Shown here: piece after piece, positions 43,763 to 51,631 of the stretch
Numbering within the stretch: position 1 is the stretch's first letter
How the letters are laid out: the number at the start of each line of letters is the position of its first letter
Source of the DNA: Phycisphaerae bacterium
Lineage (GTDB): Bacteria; Planctomycetota; Phycisphaerae; Sedimentisphaerales; UBA12454
Direction: 5' to 3'
NCBI GenBank assembly: GCA_026386845.1
Contig: JAPLMW010000065.1
Span: 1-52,108, forward strand
Length of the DNA: 52,108 bases
The notes under the pieces: generated by a model
Told to the model about the DNA's origin: nothing
Database searches by the model: none
Seen by the model: the letters and a program-made list of their open reading frames with translations, nothing else
Program-made: the position numbers and the translations under genes

Positions 43763-45028
43763 ATGAGAACGGTAGCGATAATAAATCAGAAAGGCGGCTG
43801 CGGAAAGACAACTGTTGCGATAAATCTTGCCAGTGCCTTGGCGGCTGAAAACAAAAAAACTTTACTCGTTGATATAGACCCGCAGGGACATTGTGCGGTC
43901 GGCCTTGCTGTGCCGGAAGAACAGATTGAGCAGAGCATCTATGATGTGTTGATAAGCTCCCGCCGCGGAGAGCCTGTCAAGCCCACAGAGATTCTATGGG
44001 AAATCGGCGATAACTTCGAGCTTGCGCCGGCAAGCATCGACCTGGCCGCGTTTGAACAGCAAACAAATGGCGTTACTGACCGTGAAAACTGCCTTAAAGA
44101 TGTTCTTAAAACCGTCGAACAGGACTTCGATTATGTCGTTGTCGATTGTCCTCCCGCCGTAGGAATTTTAACATTCAACGCCATTAGAGCCTCCACCGAT
44201 GTTATTGTGCCGGTGGAAACAGGATATTTCTCGCTGCACGGCCTGAGCAGACAGCTTGATACGCTCAGCGTTTTATGCAAGCAATGCTCGCAGCACATAA
44301 ACGTTATGGTGCTTGCGAGTATGTATGATATCCGAACCAAGATGGGCAGAGAAATTCTCGCCGACCTTCGAAAGCACTTCTCCGGCAGAATGTTCCAGAC
44401 CGTTGTTAATTTCAATACCAAGCTTAAGGAAGCCGCCAGTCTCGGCCAGCCAATCTGCGAGTATGACCCTGCCAGCAGGGGACACAAGGATTTTCAGTGC
44501 CTTGCTCAGGAGCTGATAGCGACCGATACGATGGTCGAGCCGAAACAAATCGCAAGTGCGATTCAAAAAACAGAACCCCAAACGCAAATTGTTGAGAAAT
44601 CGCAGGATAGAAAGGAAATCGTCAAAAACTTCGACGATAAGCTCGATGCTATCAGTTCATCGGCACAGGAGTTGATGGCAAGTCTTAACGAACCGCAGCC
44701 GAAAACCAGGGCGAAGATTATGCGCGATATTGACGGCAGATTAAACGATTTTTACGGCACAAGGCAGTTCGGCGGCGCGGTTAAATTCGTTACGCTTTAT
44801 CCGCGAGCCAGAAGCGTTCAGATTGCGGGAGATTTCAACAACTGGCAGCCGCAGCAGACAACTATGAAACCCGCCCAGGACGGCAAATGGGAACTTGCTC
44901 TGACGCTTGCCCCGGGCAAGTATCGTTATCGTATGGTTGTTGACGGCCAGTGGCAGCAGGACCCCTACAACGAGCAGGTGGAAATGAATCCCTTCGGCGA
45001 ATTCAACTCCGTCCTCGAAGTCAAATAG
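43763..45028 (+). CDS. ParA-family ATPase fused to a C-terminal CBM48 glycogen-binding domain
   Basis: 421 residues. Residues 1-250 are a ParA/Soj-type ATPase with deviant Walker A INQKGGCGKTTVAINLASA (Lys10 and GKT), LLVDIDPQGHCAVGL (Walker A'), YVVVDCPPAVGI (Walker B) and the NVMVLASMYD region. Residues about 250-330 are a charged linker. Residues about 335-421 are a CBM48/AMPK-type glycogen-binding domain: VQIAGDFNNWQPQQTTMK, GKWELALTLAPGKYRYRMVV, DGQWQQDPYN. Start ATG, with a weak ribosome site. It stands alone, divergent from the exopolysaccharide operon. It is 33 kb from parB. Confidence 0.93.
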   Translation: MRTVAIINQKGGCGKTTVAINLASALAAENKKTLLVDIDPQGHCAVGLAVPEEQIEQSIYDVLISSRRGEPVKPTEILWEIGDNFELAPASIDLAAFEQQTNGVTDRENCLKDVLKTVEQDFDYVVVDCPPAVGILTFNAIRASTDVIVPVETGYFSLHGLSRQLDTLSVLCKQCSQHINVMVLASMYDIRTKMGREILADLRKHFSGRMFQTVVNFNTKLKEAASLGQPICEYDPASRGHKDFQCLAQELIATDTMVEPKQIASAIQKTEPQTQIVEKSQDRKEIVKNFDDKLDAISSSAQELMASLNEPQPKTRAKIMRDIDGRLNDFYGTRQFGGAVKFVTLYPRARSVQIAGDFNNWQPQQTTMKPAQDGKWELALTLAPGKYRYRMVVDGQWQQDPYNEQVEMNPFGEFNSVLEVK

Positions 45029-45035
45029 CCGTCCG

Positions 45036-46799
45036 CTACGGCTTCCAGATTACCCTGTAAAGCGTCTTTTCGCGCACAGCAAGCGCCTCAAATCCTCCAC
45101 CGAAAGCCGTGGGAAGGCAGACAATTCCTTCATACTTCGGCCCGGCTTTGTTATCAACAACAATCACTTGTTTGTCGCCTCTCATCGCCGCATAAGCCGC
45201 GTGATTGCCATCAGGACTAAACACTATCGCACCTTCCAGAATTTCATCGTATGCCGGACCGTTTTGGTCATCGATAACTACCTGCCATCTATTATCTTTC
45301 TGCGCTGCGTATGCTGTATGCTTGCTGTCCGCGCTGAAAACAGGATAGCCTTTTCTGATAGCATCGTATTCCGCTCCGGCATTGCCGTCAACAACGACAA
45401 CCTGCTTGTAGTTATTCTTGGCTGCATAAGCCGCGCGATTGCTGTCGGGACTGAAAACAACCGTGCCGTCCAGAACACTATCGTACGGTGACCCGGCCCG
45501 GCCATCAACAATAACCTGCCATTTGCCGCCTTTCCACACCGCGTATGCTATATGTTTGCTGTCAGGACTAAAAATGGGAGTGCCTTCTTTAATGTCGTCA
45601 TATTCCACCCCGGCATTGCCGTCAATGACAAGCTGCCACTTATCACCGTTCTTGGCTGCGTACGCCATACGATTGCCGTTCGCGCTGAAAACGACAGAAC
45701 CTTGTTTGATAATGTCATATTCCGGCCCGGCGATGTTATTATCAACAATAACAATTTGCTTGTAGTTGCTGTTTCTGGCCACATACGCAATGTGGTTGCT
45801 GTCGGGACTAAAAACCATCGTGCCTTCCGGAATATTGTCATAAGCCGGTCCGTTCTGGTCGTCAATGATAACCTGCCATTTGTTGTTCTTCTTTGCTCTG
45901 TATGCGATGTGTTTGCCGTTTGGACTAAAGACAGGAAAGTCTTTTCCGATTTCGCTGTATACCGCTCCTGCCAGGCCATCGATTACTACCTGCCGGTTGA
46001 TGCCTTTGCGGCCTATGTATGTTACGCATTTGCCGGTCGGACCAAGCATAGCAGAACTGATATCGTCATACACCGGCCCTGCCTGACCATCAACTGCCAC
46101 CAGCTTTTGAGCGCCCAGCCACACTATATAGGCCACGTGATTACTGTCGGAGCTGAAGGCCGGTGCACTTCTCATTGTTAGAAGGTCGTATTCCGGCCCT
46201 GCCTGACCATCGACAACAAATATCGTTTTCTTATTCTTCTGCGCCATATACGCCACGCGCTTGCTGTTCGGGCTGAAAGCAATAACACCGACGCCCTCGT
46301 ATACCGGACTGGCGACGCCGTCGATAATAACCTGTCTTGCGCTGCCGTTTTGGACTGCGTATGCCAGGTGGTTGCTGTCAGGACTAAAAATTACAGAGCC
46401 TTGTCCGACCGTCTCGTGCACCGGTCCGGCATTGCCATCGACAATGACCTGGAATTTTCCATCTTTCGCCCCGACGACCAAAGCTATATGCCGCCGGTCG
46501 GGGCTGCGGACGATATCAAATATCTGGTCGGGTAACGTCCCCAGCGCAACTTCGGTAAAATTGCCGGTCTTGTTTGGTTCATTGAGCCTGGCAGGTTTGT
46601 TCGGCTCAACTGAATTCGCCTGCCCTGAGCCTGCCTGTGGTGAGCGTAGTCGAACTGCTTGTGGTGAGCTTGCCTGCACTGAGCTCTGTCGAGGGGTCGA
46701 ACCAGCCGAATTCGCCGAAGTCTGCCCGTAAGACGCCGCCGCTGCAAGTAAAAATACCGTTACAACCGCCATATACAGAACACATTTACAGCCATTCAT
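45036..46799 (-). CDS. Secreted PD40/WD40-like beta-propeller protein
   Basis: 587 residues with a signal peptide (MNGCKCVLYMAVVTVFLLAA). After a Ser/Gln-rich linker (about 28-75, partly encoded by REP-like repeats at 46621-46703) come about eleven repeats of roughly 42 residues in the form FSPDSNHIAYVA-KG-KWQVIVDG-AGP-YD-I--G. Each unit has a PD40-type SPDS(N/K) turn. It probably forms one or two beta-propellers in the envelope. It starts 15 nt after the YbbR gene end, with AAGGAGT as ribosome site, so the two are co-transcribed. Confidence 0.82.
   Translation of the reverse strand: MNGCKCVLYMAVVTVFLLAAAASYGQTSANSAGSTPRQSSVQASSPQAVRLRSPQAGSGQANSVEPNKPARLNEPNKTGNFTEVALGTLPDQIFDIVRSPDRRHIALVVGAKDGKFQVIVDGNAGPVHETVGQGSVIFSPDSNHLAYAVQNGSARQVIIDGVASPVYEGVGVIAFSPNSKRVAYMAQKNKKTIFVVDGQAGPEYDLLTMRSAPAFSSDSNHVAYIVWLGAQKLVAVDGQAGPVYDDISSAMLGPTGKCVTYIGRKGINRQVVIDGLAGAVYSEIGKDFPVFSPNGKHIAYRAKKNNKWQVIIDDQNGPAYDNIPEGTMVFSPDSNHIAYVARNSNYKQIVIVDNNIAGPEYDIIKQGSVVFSANGNRMAYAAKNGDKWQLVIDGNAGVEYDDIKEGTPIFSPDSKHIAYAVWKGGKWQVIVDGRAGSPYDSVLDGTVVFSPDSNRAAYAAKNNYKQVVVVDGNAGAEYDAIRKGYPVFSADSKHTAYAAQKDNRWQVVIDDQNGPAYDEILEGAIVFSPDGNHAAYAAMRGDKQVIVVDNKAGPKYEGIVCLPTAFGGGFEALAVREKTLYRVIWKP
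46621..46703. repeat. REP-like repeat cluster in the propeller gene linker
   Basis: Several degenerate copies of CCTGAGC/GGTGAGC...AGTCGAA lie head to tail here, in frame, coding for the peptide STPRQSSVQASSPQAVRLRS. The position between the signal peptide and the propeller tolerates it. Confidence 0.6.
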
Positions 46800-46814
46800 A
46801 CTATAACTCCTTCT

Positions 46815-47819
46815 TTACTCGGGCGGCCGGTTGCCGTCTGCCACCGGCACAAGCCTGAACTTCGCCTCCACAGGGTCGCCTTTGAGGCGAATTTTTTCTT
46901 CGCGAACATATTGTATCGGAAAATTATACGTCACCTGCCGGGTTACTTCAGGCTTGCCTACATCGTCGTCCTGTATCTCAAGCAGAGTTTCAAACCCTCT
47001 TTCTTCATAAGCGGTCTTTGCCTCTTCGGTCGCTATTATTGTTATGCTGCCGATTTCAGGCCGTTTGATAAATTCCACCTTATATTCGCCGGCGAGATTC
47101 GCGCTGAAAATAAAGCCCAGCGTGCCGCTGATTGTGTATTGCTTCATATCTTCCTGTGTTATCGGCAATTCAACCTTCACCGCAGTATCAGCGTATCTTA
47201 TTTCGCCGACGGCAAATTCAACATAAGGCTTTTTGTCGATAGTCCCGCCGCGAGCCTGTTTCTTCTCCGCCGGCGTTGCTATTTTTACCTCCGCATCCGT
47301 AACCTGTTCAGGCACAAGCATAGTAATAACATCCGGCGTTATATGGGCGCCGGCGATTTCGCTGTCCGTTTCATCCACGCACTTTATCGGCAGCGTCTTT
47401 TCCTTCAGCTCCACCACTTTTATTCGCTGCAGTTTGTCCGGCCTTGCCGCCCTGACAGTCAGTCCGTATTCCTGAATCTTTTTGCTCTCCGCGACAAACT
47501 TTCTCATGTCCGGCAAAGTATATTCGCCCGCGGTGTTCATATTCTGTTGCTCCGCGTCGAACATAACCTCAAATTTTTCCTTGCCGCCTTCTATCTTTTT
47601 GGAAAGTTCGCGCACCTTTGCCACCGGCCCGCTCAGGTCGGCTTTTATCTGTATTTCCGGCTTGCCTTCCAGCGTAATCCACAGTTTGGGGTTTGCCTTG
47701 CTTGCGGTGATGGTTATCGTCTGGTTATTGAGGTTTTCGTCAAGGCTCAAATCCGCCCAAACCCATATCAGGCAGGTTATAAATATCACAAGAACCGCTT
47801 TTTTGATTTTGGCAAACAT
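46815..47819 (-). CDS. cdaR: YbbR-domain protein, CdaR-like
   Basis: 334 residues: one N-terminal transmembrane helix (KKAVLVIFITCLIWVWADLS) and an extracytoplasmic region of YbbR-like repeats (about 80-150, 160-240, 250-330), beta-strand rich with motifs such as VRAARPDKLQRIKVVELKEK. YbbR/CdaR proteins regulate the diadenylate cyclase CdaA and are usually encoded just after it. Here the 3' end of cdaA is 3.8 kb away on the same strand, with the methyltransferase cassette in between. No ribosome binding site is visible; see the promoter at 47828-47855. Confidence 0.8.
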   Translation of the reverse strand: MFAKIKKAVLVIFITCLIWVWADLSLDENLNNQTITITASKANPKLWITLEGKPEIQIKADLSGPVAKVRELSKKIEGGKEKFEVMFDAEQQNMNTAGEYTLPDMRKFVAESKKIQEYGLTVRAARPDKLQRIKVVELKEKTLPIKCVDETDSEIAGAHITPDVITMLVPEQVTDAEVKIATPAEKKQARGGTIDKKPYVEFAVGEIRYADTAVKVELPITQEDMKQYTISGTLGFIFSANLAGEYKVEFIKRPEIGSITIIATEEAKTAYEERGFETLLEIQDDDVGKPEVTRQVTYNFPIQYVREEKIRLKGDPVEAKFRLVPVADGNRPPE

Positions 47820-47827
47820 CTCAACTT

Positions 47828-47855
47828 ACTATATAGAAAAACCCGTATTTGTAAA
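47828..47855 (-). promoter_or_regulatory. Promoter for the YbbR-propeller operon
   Basis: TTTACA (47855-47850) and TATAGT (47833-47828) have a 16-bp spacer, each matching 5 of 6 consensus bases. The predicted start near 47821 lies only 2 nt before the ATG, consistent with the missing ribosome binding site and a leaderless mRNA. Confidence 0.6.
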
Positions 47856-47884
47856 GGGGGTTTTCTTTTTGTTTAGCCCCTGCC

Positions 47885-47897
47885 TGCCCTGAGCGGA
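47885..47897. repeat. Left REP-like flank of the methyltransferase cassette
   Basis: TGCCCTGAGCGGA is repeated in the same orientation at 51607-51619 on the other side of the cassette. Confidence 0.75.
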
Positions 47898-47916
47898 AAG
47901 GCCATGATTTTCCCCT

Positions 47917-47945
47917 TTGCCTTTGCCCTGTTTCCCTGCTATAAT
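47917..47945 (+). promoter_or_regulatory. Promoter of the ParB-like/methyltransferase cassette
   Basis: TTGCCT (47917-47922), a 17-bp spacer and a perfect extended -10 TGCTATAAT (47937-47945). The leader of about 85 nt holds the inverted repeat ATTCCTTG (47953-47960) / CAAGGAAT (47982-47989), a possible operator or hairpin. Confidence 0.7.
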
Positions 47946-48036
47946 CCTCCCAATTCCTTGAGGGGCAACTAATGGAAAAAACAAGGAATAGAATGCTCTA
48001 TAAAATTAGAGAAATATCATTGGAAGGATTTTCGAA

Positions 48037-49182
48037 ATGTCTAAAATATCTAATAAAACCCACGATGGAAAACACCCTCAACAGTATATTGACATAGAAA
48101 AGCTCCACTTGGATGCAGATAACCCACGACTTCCAGAGAATATACAAGGCCAAAATGAAGCAGAACTGCTAAAATCACTTTACAAAGGTTTTAATTTAAA
48201 TGAACTTGTCGATTCTATGAGCCAAAATGGTTATTTTGATGAAGAGCCTTTGGTTGTAATTCCGCGAAACGTGCCCGGCAAGTTATCCAAGGCTGATATT
48301 TCTTCGACGGAATTCGAGGAGTTTATAAAAAAGGACACAACCACCTTTACAGTGGTTGAGGGAAACCGCCGGCTTGCGGCTGCCAAGTTACTAATAGATC
48401 CAAAGTTAAGAAGCCAACTCAATATCAAGCAGTGGCAAGAAGTACTACCAGCGATTATTGACGATTTGAAACTTTTACCCGCTATCGTTTACCCCAAAAG
48501 ATCAGATGTAATTCCTTATATGGGAGTACGCCATATTGTAGGCATACAAAAATGGGGTTCTTATGCAAAAGCACGATACATTGCAAGGTTAATCGACCAA
48601 GGAAAAACTCTTCAAGAAGTGGAAACACAAATTGCAGACAGTCAAGGGTCGGTAAGGAAAAATTATATTAGCTATAAGCTTCTTCAACAAGCCAGAGATG
48701 AGTTTGATTATGACACAAAATCGGCGGAGGAAGGTAAATTTTCATTATTAATACTTGCCATTGGGCAAGGAAAAATTAAGCGTTATTTAGGACTACCAAC
48801 TAGCCTAAAAGACACAAGCCCAAGTGCTCCAGTTCCCAAAGAAAAAATTAAAAGCTTGCAAAACTTAACGAGTTGGGTGTTTGGTGATGATCGGAATTCA
48901 CCGGTCATCGGGGAGTCGCGAGATATCACAGACTATTTATCTAGTGTTGTAGAGAGCCCAGACGCACTTAAACACCTTGAGCGAACACGAAACCTCCAAG
49001 AAGCCTACGACTTAAGCGATGGGGAAGAACAAATGATTCTTAGATATTTGGCGTCTATAAATAGTAAGTTGCAAACGGTTTTAGGATTAGCGCATCTTCA
49101 CAAAACAGCAGATGTTATTAGTGAGGTGGAAAAGTGTGCTGAAACAGCGAAACAACTGCTGAAAACAGTGAAAGAAAAGTAA
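48037..49182 (+). CDS. ParB/Srx-like domain protein of a modification cassette
   Basis: 381 residues. The N-terminal half has a ParB/Sulfiredoxin-type domain: YIDIEKLHLDADNPRLPEN, LVDSMSQNGYFDEEPLVVI and VVEGNRRLAAAKLL (EGNRR at 108-112). The C-terminal half is helical and unlike chromosomal ParB; no parS partner role is implied. Domains of this kind act as nucleases, CTPases or DNA-sequence sensors in several defence systems. RBS AAGGA. Its stop overlaps the next start as TAATG, so translation is coupled. Confidence 0.8.
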   Translation: MSKISNKTHDGKHPQQYIDIEKLHLDADNPRLPENIQGQNEAELLKSLYKGFNLNELVDSMSQNGYFDEEPLVVIPRNVPGKLSKADISSTEFEEFIKKDTTTFTVVEGNRRLAAAKLLIDPKLRSQLNIKQWQEVLPAIIDDLKLLPAIVYPKRSDVIPYMGVRHIVGIQKWGSYAKARYIARLIDQGKTLQEVETQIADSQGSVRKNYISYKLLQQARDEFDYDTKSAEEGKFSLLILAIGQGKIKRYLGLPTSLKDTSPSAPVPKEKIKSLQNLTSWVFGDDRNSPVIGESRDITDYLSSVVESPDALKHLERTRNLQEAYDLSDGEEQMILRYLASINSKLQTVLGLAHLHKTADVISEVEKCAETAKQLLKTVKEK

Positions 49183-50033
49183 TGATAAGAATTTCAGATC
49201 CAAATTCAACCACCTTCGTTTCGGACTGGATAGAACTGTATATCGCTGTAACTGGCGAGTTTATTTCCAAAACGAAGCTCAGCCAACTGCTTGAAAGAGA
49301 CACAGGAGAAGAGCCAAAGGAATCTTTTATTTGTGATGTTTGGACAGAACTAGAATACAGAAAGAAATTATATAATACGTGTCCATTCCAAATCGATAGT
49401 CTTGCCATAGAATCTAATGCTAGTTTTGCACCAAATAGCGCATATTTGGCCTGTTTGATCATGGTTATCTTCGGCGCTGAAAACGGTTCACAGAGCACCT
49501 CCAAGCTTTTCGAAAGACTCGTCTGTAAAGCCATTCAAAAGTATATTTCTGGGGAAGCTGTTGTCTTTGGATGGCCTGTTATAAAAGGTGAAAAAACTTC
49601 AATTCGAGACAGAATTGTTGATTTATCTGTCAGGCTTAATGAAAGATATGTAGAATCACCAGCAGAAAAGTACAAAGACCGTGGAGTGGATGTAGTTGCA
49701 TGGAAACCTTTTTTAGAAAAACCACCAAGACCAAGTCAAGTAGTCATACTGCTTCAATGTGCTGCTGGCCAAGGCTGGCGAAGCAAGACTGGTGATTTGC
49801 CCTTGCGTGCATGGGAGCAGTATATACATTGGTCTTGCAATCCCATCAAAGCATTTGCAGTACCTTATATAATTCCTAAAAGAGATTGGCATGATGTGTC
49901 TAAAGAAGGTGGGATATTATTTGATAGGATTCGAATAATAAACCTGATTTGCAGTGCTGCAGACGATAAGATACTTGACAGAGAATTAGCCTCATGGGTA
50001 AAAACCAAGTTAAAAGAGTATGAGATTCGTTGA
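49182..50033 (+). CDS. Putative restriction-endonuclease-like protein (variant PD-(D/E)XK?)
   Basis: 283 residues with no family I can name firmly. The middle shows a pattern like PD-(D/E)XK nucleases: a helix with Glu111 (LFERLVCKAIQKYISG), then RGVDVVAWKPF with Asp170, then a strand QVVILLQCAAGQGW where the usual E-x-K is Q192-C-A. This form (D... then QCA-G--W) suggests a nuclease with an altered active site. It is translationally coupled to both neighbours (1-nt and 14-nt overlaps), so it most likely acts with the methyltransferase. Confidence 0.55.
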   Translation: MIRISDPNSTTFVSDWIELYIAVTGEFISKTKLSQLLERDTGEEPKESFICDVWTELEYRKKLYNTCPFQIDSLAIESNASFAPNSAYLACLIMVIFGAENGSQSTSKLFERLVCKAIQKYISGEAVVFGWPVIKGEKTSIRDRIVDLSVRLNERYVESPAEKYKDRGVDVVAWKPFLEKPPRPSQVVILLQCAAGQGWRSKTGDLPLRAWEQYIHWSCNPIKAFAVPYIIPKRDWHDVSKEGGILFDRIRIINLICSAADDKILDRELASWVKTKLKEYEIR

Positions 50034-51282
50034 CTTATTTGCAGGGTTAGGCGGGTTTCATTTGGCCGCAAAAGGTCTGGGGGGACAGTGTGTCTTTGCT
50101 TGTGAGATAGACGAAAAGCTCCGCACAAATTATGAAGCTAACTTTGGAATTAACCCAGCAGGTGATATAAAGAAAGTTAATCCCAAAGAAGTCCCACATC
50201 ACGATTTGCTCTGCGCGGGTTTTCCTTGTCAGCCTTTTTCCAAAGCCGGAGACCAGATGGGCTGGAAGGATGCTGTCCGGGGTACAGTATTTTTCAATAT
50301 TGTTGAGATTTTGCGGCATCATCAGCCGAAGTTTGTGGTATTAGAGAATGTTGCGCATTTTGTCAAACACGACAAGGGTAATACTTATACCAAGGTTAAA
50401 ACGGCTTTGGAGAAGTTGGGATACGATGTGAAACATGAACAACTCTCGCCACATAGGTTTGGCGTACCACAAATAAGGGAAAGAATGTATATGATTGGGC
50501 AGCTTGGAGGATTAAATGGATTCCAATGGCCCAAGCCACAGACAACAGGTGATGAGCTTTCAGTACGAGATATTTTAGACGAGAATCCTTCTGACGCTAT
50601 TGGTTTGAGTGAACAGGTAACGAATTGCCTAAATACATGGCAGGAATTTATCGAATTATTTCCAAAGAAAGAAGAGTTGCCGTCCTTTCCTATCTGGAGC
50701 ATGGAATTCAAGGCAACATATCCTTATAAACAGGATTCTTTATACGAGGTTGAATTAGAAAAACTCCGCAAGAAGCGAGGTAGTTTCGGAAAAACGCTTA
50801 ATTACAGGTTTAGAGAGAATTTGATGGCACATCTGCCAAGCTATGCAAGATACCGAGAGAACTCATTTCCCGACTGGAAACAGATATTCATAAAACACAA
50901 TAGAGATCTTTACGAAAATCATAAGAAAAAGATTGACCGTTGGCTGGACAAGATTCAGAAGTTTCCCCCAAGTTTGCAGAAGCTTGAATGGAATTGCAAA
51001 GGAGGGGAACGTAATATCTGGAATTATATGATACAGTTCAGAGCATCTGGCGTAAGAATTAAACGCCCGACAACATCACCATCATTAGTTGCTATGACCA
51101 CTACTCAAGTTCCTATTATCGGATGGGAAAAGCGTTACATGACGGTGAGAGAATGTGCCCGGCTGCAATCAATGGATAAACTAAAGCACTTTCCTGCTGG
51201 TTCTGCAGCTATGGCTGCACTTGGAAATGCGGTTAATGTAAAAGTTGCAAACCTTGTTCTTAAGAGCCTCTTAAAAGGATGA
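50020..51282 (+). CDS. C5-cytosine DNA methyltransferase
   Basis: 420 residues with the full set of C5-methyltransferase motifs: I DLFAGLGGF, IV GFPCQPFSKAG (catalytic Cys70), VI VLENV (Glu109), VIII QIRERMYMIG, IX RECARLQSMDKL and X GNAVNVKVA. The target recognition domain lies at about 170-340. It methylates cytosine at C5 in a sequence not predictable here. It overlaps the preceding gene by 14 nt, and with the ParB-like and nuclease-like genes it forms a compact modification or restriction cassette. Confidence 0.95.
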   Translation: MRFVDLFAGLGGFHLAAKGLGGQCVFACEIDEKLRTNYEANFGINPAGDIKKVNPKEVPHHDLLCAGFPCQPFSKAGDQMGWKDAVRGTVFFNIVEILRHHQPKFVVLENVAHFVKHDKGNTYTKVKTALEKLGYDVKHEQLSPHRFGVPQIRERMYMIGQLGGLNGFQWPKPQTTGDELSVRDILDENPSDAIGLSEQVTNCLNTWQEFIELFPKKEELPSFPIWSMEFKATYPYKQDSLYEVELEKLRKKRGSFGKTLNYRFRENLMAHLPSYARYRENSFPDWKQIFIKHNRDLYENHKKKIDRWLDKIQKFPPSLQKLEWNCKGGERNIWNYMIQFRASGVRIKRPTTSPSLVAMTTTQVPIIGWEKRYMTVRECARLQSMDKLKHFPAGSAAMAALGNAVNVKVANLVLKSLLKG

Positions 51283-51330
51283 TATCTTCCATATCAAACT
51301 CCTTTTCAGATATTGTTTATGTTAAGGAAA

Positions 51331-51362
51331 GATACTTATAAATCTACGATACTATAAGTATC
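51331..51362 (+). terminator. Terminator of the methyltransferase cassette
   Basis: GATACTTATA (51331-51340) pairs with TATAAGTATC (51353-51362), followed by ATTTTGTTATTTT. A second small hairpin CTACC-TAAA-GGTAG lies at 51392-51405. Confidence 0.7.
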
Positions 51363-51507
51363 ATTTTGTTATTTTCTACCGTATAAATCGACTACCTAAA
51401 GGTAGCATTGTGGAAAATTTGAGTATTTGAAGAATACAGGTTTTACTGTAATTTAAGAGTGATTTTTAGCAAAGACGAAGACGAACGGCAGTTCCGCAAC
51501 TTTTAAC
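51363..51507. other. Cassette right-flank spacer
   Basis: With the terminator and the REP cluster this makes up the 315-bp gap between the methyltransferase and cdaA. It is AT-rich and contains no gene. Confidence 0.5.
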
Positions 51508-51631
51508 TGCCTGCCCTGCCTGTCCCGAGCATGGTCGAGGGAAGCGAATTTATCCTGAGCATCGTCGAAGGAAGTCGAAGGGTTCACTTTTAACTTTTCA
51601 CTGCCTTGCCCTGAGCGGAGTCGAAGGGGTT
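51508..51631. repeat. REP-like cluster at the 3' end of cdaA
   Basis: At least three degenerate units: GTCCCGAGCATGGTCGAGG (51522-51540), CCTGAGCATCGTCGAAGG (from 51554) and TGCCCTGAGCGGAGTCGAAG (from 51607). The last contains the direct repeat also found at 47885-47897, and it codes for the final residues of CdaA. Confidence 0.7.

Noticed and set aside
47972-48090. Small ORF MEKTRNRMLYKIREISLEGF overlapping the ParB-like gene start
   Set aside because: It overlaps the true gene in another frame, has no ribosome site and shows no domain character.
48037-49182. Second chromosomal parB
   Set aside because: It has the ParB/Srx domain but lacks the typical HTH and C-terminal dimer domain, and is coupled to a methyltransferase cassette.
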